From Crossiella cryophila (GTDB taxonomy: Bacteria; Actinomycetota; Actinomycetes; Mycobacteriales; Pseudonocardiaceae), in NCBI RefSeq assembly GCF_014204915.1, contig NZ_JACHMH010000001.1, positions 4,861,501-4,925,500 of the forward strand: a DNA stretch of 64,000 nucleotides. The letters are read 5' to 3'. A model generated the notes under the pieces. That model saw only the letters and a list, made by a program, of their open reading frames with translations. It had not been told where the DNA came from and searched no databases. The translations under genes and the position numbers were made by a program. Within the stretch, counting starts at the first letter, position 1. Each line of letters starts with the position of its first letter. Below, in pieces: positions 18,254 through 27,900 of this stretch.

Positions 18254-19243
18254 TCAGGTGATGATGTCGAAGGGCTGCCAGCCGGTGCCGATGAGCTGCG
18301 GGCTGCCGAAGGTGGTCATCCCGCTGACGCCCTTGCTGTGCGGGTAGACCAGCAGTTCCCCGTTGCTCGTGACCTTGCCGACCAGGTCGGGCCAGCCGTC
18401 CAGGTTGACGTCGGTGAGCGTGATGGTGTCCATCATGGTCCAGCCGGTGCCGACGGTGACCGGCCCCCAGCCCGCGGCGGCCCTGGCCTGCCCGGCGCGC
18501 ACCCGGTCGAACCGTGGCGCTGGTCTTTGCGCCGCACCGGAACGCGCCGAGATGCCGTTGTCACCCGGGTAGAGGGTCAGTCGGCCCTGGTCCACGGTCG
18601 GGTCGGCGGCGATCAGGTCGCTCACCCCGTCACCGGTGAGATCGGCCATCGCCAGCCAGCTCACCGGGCCCCAGCCGGTGCCCAGCAGCTGCCGGGCCCC
18701 GAAGGTGGCGGTGCCGTTGAACACCCCGGAGTGGTAGTAGACGTAGAGGTCGCCGGTGGCCGCCTCGCGGGCGATCTGGTCGTCCCAGCCGTCGTTGTTC
18801 ACATCGTGGAACAGCGTGAAGTTGTTGATGTTGGCGCCGAAGCCGAGGGTGACCGGGGCCAGCCAGGTCGAGGTGCCGTTCAGCTTGCCCGAGTGCGGGT
18901 AGACCTTCAGTTCGCCGCCGCCGCTCTGGTGCCAGCGGGCCACCTGGTCCGGGCCGGGACCGCCGGTGATCCGGGCCAGGGCGTAGAAATCGGCGATGCC
19001 CGCGCCGTGCCCGACCACCACCCCCGGCGAGGTGAAGGTCTGCTGCCCGTTGAAGACCCCGGAGTGCGGGTAGACCAGCATCACGTTGTCGCTGGCCCGG
19101 CGGGCGAAGAGGTCGTTGCGGCCGTCCAGGGTGATGTCCCTGGACTGACCGCCGAGCCCGGCCGCGGCCGGGAGTGCGGTGGTGGCCAGCAGGGCGAGGG
19201 CGAGGCCGATCGCGCCCGCGGCCCGGCCGAAGCGCCGGATCAT
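18254..19243 (-). CDS. Secreted FG-GAP/VCBS-repeat protein
   Basis: This 329-residue protein has a signal peptide (basic MIRRFGRAAG, then a hydrophobic core ending TALPAAAG). Repeats of the type DVNNDGWDDQIAR, DLTGDGVSDLIAAD and DVNLDGWPDLVGK are calcium-binding FG-GAP/VCBS blades, so a beta-propeller of about five blades is expected outside the cell. The ATG at 19243 overlaps the subtilase stop (ATGA) and has GGAGGAAC 5 bp upstream. It is thus coupled to the protease. It may help folding or anchoring of the protease or RHS protein, or bind a carbohydrate. No catalytic residues are visible. Confidence 0.88.
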   Translation of the reverse strand: MIRRFGRAAGAIGLALALLATTALPAAAGLGGQSRDITLDGRNDLFARRASDNVMLVYPHSGVFNGQQTFTSPGVVVGHGAGIADFYALARITGGPGPDQVARWHQSGGGELKVYPHSGKLNGTSTWLAPVTLGFGANINNFTLFHDVNNDGWDDQIAREAATGDLYVYYHSGVFNGTATFGARQLLGTGWGPVSWLAMADLTGDGVSDLIAADPTVDQGRLTLYPGDNGISARSGAAQRPAPRFDRVRAGQARAAAGWGPVTVGTGWTMMDTITLTDVNLDGWPDLVGKVTSNGELLVYPHSKGVSGMTTFGSPQLIGTGWQPFDIIT

Positions 19244-21957
19244 GGTGTTCCTCCGAGGAAGTAGCCGTGCACGTAGCCGCGCAGGTGCGCCTGACCGGCG
19301 CTGTGCCACAGGGTCAGTGCCCCTGACGGGCCGAGGCCGGTGACGAAGGCGTTGTTGCGCACCGGATGTCCGCTCGCGCTCAGCGGCAGCAGCGCTTCGG
19401 TGCTCAGCGGCGCGAAGCCGGTGTTGCCGTGTTCCTGCTGCCACACGTCGATGTCGGTGGCCTGACCGGCCAGCCGCACCGAGGCGGTGACCACCGCGCC
19501 GGTGGCGTTGCCCGGCACGCCGTCGCGGCGGGTCACCGGGATCTCGACCGGGGTGCCGCTGGGCAGGCCGGAGCTGAGCGCGCCGGCGCCGGTGGCGTTG
19601 CCGGAGCTGTACTGGTGCACGGTGTGCCGCAGCGGGACGTACCGGGCCCCGCCGGATCTCACCTCGAACCAGCCGGTGACCTCCACCGTGACGGTGGCGC
19701 TGCCGCGCGCGTTGTAGAGCTTGATCGCGTTGTCCGCGCCGACCGGCACCAGCACGCTGGTCGTGGTTTTCCCGCCGGGGTAGGGCGTGCTGGTCCAGGA
19801 GGCGGTGCGGCGGGTGCCGAAGACCTCGATCTCGGTCGGCTCACCGGCCGAGGTGGTGGTCACGTTGACCGCCACCGCGGTGGCCGCGGCCGGGATGCCC
19901 TGCACGCCGCGGGCGATCACCCCGATCTGGGCGTTCGCGCCGATGGTCGCCGGGCCGTGCAGCCGGAAGGGCCTGCGCACCGGGAAGAACAGCGAGGCGC
20001 TGCCGCCGCTGTAGTAGCCGAGCACGTCGATGGACAGGTTGACCTTGCTGTGCGAGTTGTGGATGCGGATGACCTTGTCCACCGGGTTCAGCGTCGCGGT
20101 CACCGTCTCCGACCGGATCTGTCCTTTTCGGACGTCCACTGTGGGCACCGGGCCGGCCGGTTTGCTCACGTCGGGGGTGATGCTCAGGCTGGTGAACTCC
20201 TCGGCGTGCATGCCGGTCACGGTGAGCACCACCGCCTGCGCGTCGGCGGGCAGCCCGGGGATGGGCAGTGTGTAGGTCTCGCCCGGCTCGAACGGCCGCT
20301 GGTGCCCGCCCTCGGGGCTGTAGGTGTTGAGCACCCGGTTCTGCACGGTCAGCGGGGTGTACCCGTTGCCGGTGGGCGCGGCCAGCGCGCGGTGCTGGCC
20401 CAGGTGCAGGGTGCCGCGGCCGAGGGTGTTGTCCCGGCCCTGCCTGCCGGCCGCGTCCAGCAGCAGGGTGCGCAGGTGCTCGGCGTCCAGGTCGGTCCCG
20501 CCCCGGTAGACCGCGGCCGCCCCGGCCACGTGCGCCGCCGCCACCGAGGTGCCGCCCAGGGTGGCGCCCGGTGCGCTGCCGCCGCTGTAGGAGGAGACGT
20601 TGGTGAGCGCGGTCAGGTCCGGCTTGACCCGGCCGTCCACCGTGGGACCCCGGCTGCTGTAGCCCTCGGCCTGGCCGCCGGACTGCTGGTTGGCCGGGGT
20701 GATCGCACCGACCGCGAGCGCGTACGGGGAGCTGGCCGGTTCGGCGATGCTCTGCGCCGGGGTGGTGTAGGACAGGCCGTGCGCCGGGCCGTGCACTGTC
20801 AGGTCGTAGCGCATGTCCCGCGCGCCGCCGTTCCACTTCAGGTAGGCCCAGTAGGTGCCGGGTGCGTCCGAGGGCTGGGTGAAGGTGACGGTCTCCACCG
20901 GGGAGAGCCCGCCGGAGGTGCCCTTCTGTGCGCGGATGGAGTAGCGGCCGCCGAGCGCGGGATCGTTGAGGCCACTGGGTTTCGCCGGGGTGCTCATCAC
21001 GTAAAGGTCGAAGTCCACCGCGGTGCGCGGCCAGGCGTCCCACTTCAGCTCCACGGTGACCGTGCCGCCGGAGGAGACGGAGAAACCCTGCCCCTGCGCG
21101 TTCCCGTTGAGGTACTGCCACCCGTCGGCGTCGGAGCCGAGCAGCCGCCCGCCGAGGTGCTTGTCGCCCTCGTTGCCCGCGGCGGCCACCACCAGCACCC
21201 CAGCCGCACGCAGCTGCCGCACCACGTTGGCCGGGGCCTTGGCGCCCTCGACGTCCTCGCCGGTGCCGTCCCCGCGGCCGGTGCCGGGGAACCCGAGCGC
21301 GACGGTGACGATGTGCACGCCCTGCTGCCGCAACCACTCCGCCGCGTCGTCGAAGTCCATGGTGTCCACGACGCAGGCCAGGAACAGCTGGGCCTCGGGG
21401 GCCATGTCGTGCACCACCTCGGCCATGGTGGTGCCGTGCGAGCTGATGTGCTCGGTCCCGCAACGTCCATTGTGGACTGTCGCGCTGGCAGGCACCTCGC
21501 CCGCGGTGCGGGCCGCGGCCAGCCTGCCGTAGCCGATGTCGATCACCCCGACCTTGGCGCCCGCTCCCTTGCCGCCCGCGTTGTGCCAGGCGGGGGAGTT
21601 GGTCAGCGGCACGCCCTCGGAGACCACCATCGGGATCGGGCGGATGGGCTGGCGGATCTCGCGTACCGCCCGGTTCGCCGCGAGGGCGGGCAGGGCGGCG
21701 CCGGGCAGCGTGGCGCGGACACGGCCGGGGGCGGTGTCGCTGACCTCGCCGCCGTTGGCGCGCACGGCCTTGGCGAGCGCGGCCGGGTCACCGTCGAGGT
21801 AGACCTCGGCGCGGGCGCCGGAGCCGGCGGCCACCAGGGCGAACTGGTCCATTTTGGACAGTGCGGGGGCCGCCGAGGCCGGGACGGGTGCGCTCAGCGC
21901 GAGCGCGGCTGCCACCCCCGAGGCCAGCGCCGCGGCGCGTCTGGGAAGTCTGGTCAT
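19240..21957 (-). CDS. Secreted subtilisin-like (S8) serine protease
   Basis: This 905-residue protein has a signal peptide (RLPRRAAALASGVAAALALS...ASA). The S8 triad is Asp140 in VGVIDIGYG, His174 in SSHGTTM and Ser471 in GGTSVAAAHVAG, with the oxyanion Asn in AAAGNEGD. An insert between His and Ser contains a beta-rich domain (about residues 285-380). About 430 residues after the catalytic domain form beta-sandwich-like repeats. The ATG at 21957 has GAGGAA about 7 bp upstream; an alternative ATG is at 21972. It lies 21 bp after the RHS toxin gene. It may process the RHS protein outside the cell, which is an inference. Confidence 0.92.
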   Translation of the reverse strand: MTRLPRRAAALASGVAAALALSAPVPASAAPALSKMDQFALVAAGSGARAEVYLDGDPAALAKAVRANGGEVSDTAPGRVRATLPGAALPALAANRAVREIRQPIRPIPMVVSEGVPLTNSPAWHNAGGKGAGAKVGVIDIGYGRLAAARTAGEVPASATVHNGRCGTEHISSHGTTMAEVVHDMAPEAQLFLACVVDTMDFDDAAEWLRQQGVHIVTVALGFPGTGRGDGTGEDVEGAKAPANVVRQLRAAGVLVVAAAGNEGDKHLGGRLLGSDADGWQYLNGNAQGQGFSVSSGGTVTVELKWDAWPRTAVDFDLYVMSTPAKPSGLNDPALGGRYSIRAQKGTSGGLSPVETVTFTQPSDAPGTYWAYLKWNGGARDMRYDLTVHGPAHGLSYTTPAQSIAEPASSPYALAVGAITPANQQSGGQAEGYSSRGPTVDGRVKPDLTALTNVSSYSGGSAPGATLGGTSVAAAHVAGAAAVYRGGTDLDAEHLRTLLLDAAGRQGRDNTLGRGTLHLGQHRALAAPTGNGYTPLTVQNRVLNTYSPEGGHQRPFEPGETYTLPIPGLPADAQAVVLTVTGMHAEEFTSLSITPDVSKPAGPVPTVDVRKGQIRSETVTATLNPVDKVIRIHNSHSKVNLSIDVLGYYSGGSASLFFPVRRPFRLHGPATIGANAQIGVIARGVQGIPAAATAVAVNVTTTSAGEPTEIEVFGTRRTASWTSTPYPGGKTTTSVLVPVGADNAIKLYNARGSATVTVEVTGWFEVRSGGARYVPLRHTVHQYSSGNATGAGALSSGLPSGTPVEIPVTRRDGVPGNATGAVVTASVRLAGQATDIDVWQQEHGNTGFAPLSTEALLPLSASGHPVRNNAFVTGLGPSGALTLWHSAGQAHLRGYVHGYFLGGTP

Positions 21958-21978
21958 TCCGCTGTTCCTCATTCCAGG

Positions 21979-24900
21979 TCACTTGCAGTTGTTGCCGGGG
22001 CCCAAGGGGGCGTAGCCACGGTTCTCCACGGTGATCGCCCGGGTGTAGCCGCGGTGCCCCACCGCGACGAGGCTCACCGACTTGGGCACCGGGTCACCGC
22101 CGTCGTAGTTGGGGATGGACGCGACGAAGATCCGCTCTCGCTGCTTGTCGACCTGGGTGGCGACGCACCGCTCGAAGTTCTGCCGCATCTGGTTGGTGTT
22201 CGCCGTCCCCACCAGCGGAACCAGGTTTCTCCTGATCCCTTCGCCGTGGAACTCACTGGCCACCAGGTGCCCCCGGTGGTGGTCCAGTCCGCGGTCGAAG
22301 CCGGGCGGGGTGTGTGCGGGCAGGGGGTCGTGGCGCCTGAAGGTCCCTGGGAAGTTCCGCTTGTTCCACAGCGTCTCCACGCACACGAACGCGCCCTGGG
22401 CCCTACCGCCGTTGGCCTGGTCCAGTTCCAGGTAGCGCGGGGTGTCCGCGGCCATCGTCGGCACCCCGTCGACGCAGGACTCCGCGCGTTCCCTGACGTC
22501 CTCGACGAGGTCCTCGTCCACCTCCGGGCCGCGCTGCAGACCGGCTGGCGGGCCGTCCAGCATGTCGTTGAGGTACTCCATGCCGAGTGCGGCCGTGACC
22601 GCGGTGGCGGCCTCGATGAGGCTGTTGGACGGGTCGATGAAGTCCGTGGTGGTGTCCACCGGGATGTTGGTCGGCGGGCGCGGTGTGGTGGTCGAGCCGG
22701 GCTTGGGCGGCTTCGGCGCGCGCACCAGGTTCAGCAGCCACAACGGCGGTGGGGGCGGGGGAGGGGTGACCCGAGGGCGGGGCGTGGTCCTGACGCCGCC
22801 CGGACCGGGTGTGCCGCCGGGGCCGGGTGTGACACCGGCTCCCGGACCTGGTGGCACGTACCCGCCCGACCCGGGCCTGGGGGGCACGTGCCCCCGAGGC
22901 CGGGGCTGGATCTTGTTCCCTGACTTGGAGACCGATGTGGTCGGGCCGCCGAGCAACGCGGCCGCGGCCGCCCCCAGCCCGGCGAGGGCCGCGGCGGCAC
23001 TCCACCCTTCGCTGACGCCGACCACGACGCCGATGGCGACGGGCAGGAGGTGTCCGCTGGGATCGGTGTTGTCCAGCGGCGCGGCGTCGCCGTAGGTGTA
23101 CCGGTTCGCCTTCACCGAGGGCCGCGGGTCCAGGGTCCAGGTGTCCCGGCTGCTGAACCCGCCCGTTCCCGGTTCGTACCACCGGGTCAGCATGTTCACC
23201 GAACCCGTTTCCGGTTCGGTCCACTCACCCTGGTACCCCAGTGCGGGCTTCTCGCCCCGGCTCGTGGTCACCGAGCCGAACGGGTCGAAGGTGCGCTGCC
23301 CGAACACGTCCAGGCCCCGGTAGGACCCGGTGACGTCGCCGTGCCGGTCGGCGTAGAGCAGGGTGCCCTCGCCGGTGGCGCCCACCGCCTTGTCCGCCAG
23401 GGGTTCGCCGTCCGGGCCGCGGCTGATCAGCCGGGTGCCGTCGGCCACGACGTCGTTGTCGGTGGTGGCGTAGCGGAAGGTGTTGCCGTCGCGGCTGGCG
23501 ATCCGGCCCAGGCTGTCGTAGCCGTAGCGGACGCCGCCGGATTCGCGGATCTGCTCGAAGGCGTCGGACCTGGTGCCGCGACCGGTGGGCCCGGTGGTGG
23601 CGGCCAGGGTGCCGCGGGGGGTGTAGGTGCGGCTGGTGGTGCCGTCGGTGAGCAGGCGGTTGCGGTCGTCGTAGGTGTAGGTGGTGCTGCCCGCCTTGGT
23701 GCGGTTGCCAGCGTCGTCCCACTCGTAGGCGGTGCTGACGCCGTCCTGGCGGGTCCAGGAGGTCAGCCGGTTGGCGCCGTCGTAGCCGAAGCCGCTCGCG
23801 GTGGTGGCGCCGTTGTCGGTGGTCTTCCGCGCGGTGAGGTTGTCGTCCTTGTCGTAGTCGTATTCGGTGCCCAGCAGCACCAGCGCGCTCGTGCCACTGG
23901 GTTCGAACTCGGTCAGCCGGTCCCCGGTGAGGCGGCCCAGACTGTCGTAACCGCGCACCCGGCGGACGAAGCGCTCCATGCCGCGTTCGGCGGTGTGCGC
24001 CAACCGGCCCGCCTGGTCGTAGGAGTGCTCGACGGCCCGGCCGGTCAGGCCGGTGGTGGCCGAGGTGAGGCGGCCAGCGCCGTCGTAGCCGAAGGTCGAG
24101 CTGCCCGAACTGTCCACTCTGGACTTCAGTCGGCTGTCGGCGTCATAGCTGAACCCGGCCTCGCCGCTGCCGCCCTTGCTCTCGATCTGGTTGCCGCGGT
24201 CGTCGTAGCGGTAGCTGGCCGGGCCGCTCGGTGTGTCCTGTGTGGACAGTCTCCCGGCCGGGTCGTAGTCGAACTTCTTGTCCGGGGTGGCGACCTCGGC
24301 CCCGCTGCCGCGTTGCACCCGCAGCCTGCCCTGGGCGTCGTACTCGGCGGTGATCACCACGTTGCCCGGCCGGGTTTCCCGCACCGGCTGGCCAGCCGCG
24401 TCGTATGCGGTGGTCCAGGTGCGCTGGGCTGGTTCCGGGTGGGCCGGGGTGACCGGTTCGAGCACTGATTCCGGCAGGCCCCATGGGGTGAAGGTGTACT
24501 CGGTGACCTTGCCGCGGCCGTCGGTGAGCCGGGTCCGGTTGCCTGCCGGGTCGTAGCCGAAGGCGCTGGTGATGGTGTGGTCGGCGCGGGCGCGTTCCTG
24601 CTGGCGCACCGGGCGGTTGAGCGCGTCGTAGGTGGTGGTGCGCAGCCGTCCCTCGGCGGAGCGGGTCTCCACCAGGTTGCCGTTGGGGTCGAAGGTCGCC
24701 GTGCCTGCCCGGAGTTCCCTGCCGCCGGCGTGGTCGCTGATCCTGGTGGGCCTGCCCGCGAGGTCGTGTTCGGTGCGGCGGGTCAGCCCGGCCGGGTCGG
24801 TGTGGCCGATCCGGCGGCCGAGGTCGTCGTGCTCGAAGGCGCCGGCGCGCCCGGTGGGGTCGGTGACCTTGACCGGTTCGCCCGCGGCGTTGAACTCGGT

Positions 24901-27900
24901 CCGGCTGGTGTGCCCGGCCGGGTTGGTGCTCGCGATCGGGTTGCCCGCGTCGTCGTAGGCGGTTTTGCTGACGTAGTAGGCCAGTTGCGGGTGCCGGTCC
25001 ACCTGGGTGGCGGTGATCTGCCTGCCCAGTTCGTCGTAGGTGGCCTGGGTGCTGCCACCGGCCGGATCGGCCTGGCCGACGAGTTCGCCGTTGCGGTTGT
25101 AGAAGTTCGTGCTGGTGCTGGGCCGACCGTCCACCGGCGGGCGGGTTTCGGTGCGCACCCGGCCGTAGGGGTCGAAGGTCCGGGTGGTGACCCGGTCCAG
25201 CGGATCGGTCACCGACTTCGGGTTGCCCACCTCGTCGTAGCCGGTGCGGGTGGTCGCGGTGATCGGCTGTCCACCGGGCGGGGTGTAGCCGGGCCGGGTG
25301 AGCGTTTCCTGGCGGCCCATCCGGTCATAGGCCACGGTGGTGACCGCGCCGTTGGCGTCCCGCGCTCCGGTGATCTCGCCGAAGGCGTTGTGGCCCACGG
25401 TGGTTTCCGGCCGGACCTGCCGTGCGGGCTGACCGGCCGTCCAGGCCTGCACCTGTGGGCTGGTGCGGGTGACCGGGCGGCCGAGCGCGTCCAGGGTGGT
25501 GTTGGTGACCAGGCGCGCCCGGTCGGCCTCGGCCACCACCAGGCCGCGTGGATCGCGGACCACGGTGGTGAGCAGGCTGCCGCCGGAGCCGAGCGCGACC
25601 TCCTCGCGCAGCTGGTTGCCGTCGGCGTCGTAGCCGAAGCTGGTGGTCTCGACCCGGCCGGGGGCGACCGGTCCGGTGCTGGCGCGGCTGCTGACCTGAC
25701 CGTCCGGGTCGTAGCGGAAAGTGGTGACCCGCTTGAGTTTCCCCGGGTCGAAGGTGACCGTCTCGGGTAGCCCGGCCCGGTCGTAGGCCGCGGTGGTGGT
25801 GACGCCGCCCGCGCCGACCAAGGTGGTCAGGTTGCCCGCCGGGTCGTACTCGCGGCTCTCCAGGCGGACCTCGCGGGTCGAGCCGTCCGGCTGCACCACA
25901 CCGCGGCGGGTGGCGGTGGCCGGGAGCCCGTCGTCGAAGTAGGTGTAGCTGGTTTCCCGGCCCATCGCGTCCCGGCTGAGCGCGAGCCTGCCAGCCGGGT
26001 CGTGGGTGTTGGCCTCGACCGTGAGCACCGCGTTGGCCCCGGGGTTGGCCGGATCGGCGCCGATGCCGGAGACGGTGCGGCGCAGCACCCGGGCCCGGTG
26101 ATCGAGGTGGGTGGTGGCGATGGTGCCCGCGGCGTCGCGCACCACGAGCTGCCGTCCCGCGTCCCGGTACTCCCGGATTTCCGTGGTGCCGTCCGGGAAA
26201 GTGACCTTGACCGGGCGGTCCTGCGGGTCGTATTCGTAGCCGGTGGCCCTGGCCGCGTCGCCGCCGGTCAGGTCGTGCAGTTCGTGCCGGGTCTGGTTGC
26301 CGTTGCCGTCGTAGCTGTGCCGCACCTGCAGGGTGTGTGTTTTCCCGGTCAGCGGGTTGGGCACGCCGGGGGTGGTGACGGTGGCCAGTTCCGAGCGCGG
26401 GGTGTAGGTGTAGCCGGTGGCGCCGAAGCTGGTGCTGGCCTGGATCCGCCTGCCGATCAGGTCCTGTTCGTAGCCGGTGCGCAGACCCAGCGGCGAGGTT
26501 TCCTCGGCCAGGTCGCCGTTGGCGCGGTAGCCGTAGCGGGTGACCTGGCCCGGCCGCTTGCCGGTGTGCTCGATCAGCAGCCCGGCCGGGACCACGCCGC
26601 CGCCGACCGCGGCCTCCGATCCCCTGCTGTACACCCATTTCTCGGTCGGCGCGGCCGATCCGGCCGGGGCCGGGTACTTCGCCTCGGTCTGCCTGCCGAG
26701 GGCGTCGTAGCCGTAGCTGGTGCGGTAGGTGGTGTCGGCCGGGCCGCTGGAGCGGGCGTCGGAATCGCTGGTGCGCCGGTCGTTGCGCGGATCGAGGGGA
26801 TCCGGCTGCGGTGGGTGGTAGGTGGCGTGGCTGGTCTGGCAGGAGGAGGTGTCGCGGCAGCTGGTGCGGGAGAGCACGTTGCCGCGTTCGTCGGTGGTGA
26901 AGCTGATCCGGTGGTTGTTCTCGTCGGTGACCGCGGCCAGCGCGCCGATCGCGTTGTACTCGTAGCGGCGGGTGCCGCCGTCCTGGGTTTCGGCGACCGG
27001 GCGGCCACCGCGGTCGGCGTCGTAGGTGTAGGTCGCCTCCGGGTAGGGGCCGCGCAGCACCACCATCCTGGTGGCCTCGTGCCGGGCCGGGGTGTCCAGC
27101 CGCCACTGCCTGCCGCTGTGGTCGGTCAGGGTGGCCACCCGGTCCTGCGCGTCGTCGTAGGTGAGCTGGGCCTGCACCCGGTCGTCCTGGGGCAGGGTGA
27201 TCTTGGTGAGCAGTTCGGCCCGGCGCGCGGCGGCGTGGTGCCGCCGGATCGCGGTGTGGCCCAGGGCGTGCTGGTAGAGGGCCACCTCGTCGATGAACCC
27301 GCTGAAGTGGAACTCGCCCTCCCCGGCTGAGGGCCAGCCCTTGCCGCGGCCGGCGCCGACGGTCAGGTGCGGCTGCTCGTCGTGGTCGATGAGCCCGGTG
27401 ACGGTGCCCTGCGGCACCCCGTCCAGGTAGAGGGTCTGGGAGTTGACGAATCCGGAGAGCACCACGTGGTGCCACCTGTCGTCGTCCACCGGCGCGGCCG
27501 AGGTGACCTGCCGGGGCCCGTCCGGTTGCGGCACCCAGAAACCACCGCGCAGGTGACCGTCCTGGCCGACGTAGAGGATCGGGGTGGAGGCGCGCACCTC
27601 GGCGCTGCCGAAGGGCCGGTCGCTGGTGTTGAGCAGCACGCCGTCCCTGGTGGTGCGGAACCACAGCTCCACCGCCAGGGTGCTGGTGGGGCTGGCCAGC
27701 TTGTCCGGCAGGACGATCCGGCTGTTGGCCCCGTCGAAGGCCGCCGCGGTGTCCCCGGTCCCGGCCAGTGGTCCGGCCGCGCCGAGGGTCACTCCGGTGT
27801 AGCCGCCCTTGTCCGCACCGGCCTGGCGGGCCACCGCGTTCGCCGCGCCGGCCGAAGCGTCCTTTTCGGACAGTCGCCAGAACCCGCGCGGGCTGTCGTC

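Noticed and set aside
19366-22923. Plus-strand frame of about 1,200 codons opposite the subtilase and RHS toxin
   Set aside because: It is antisense to an intact S8 triad and nuclease domain; its Gly/Val/Arg-rich product has no recognisable domain.
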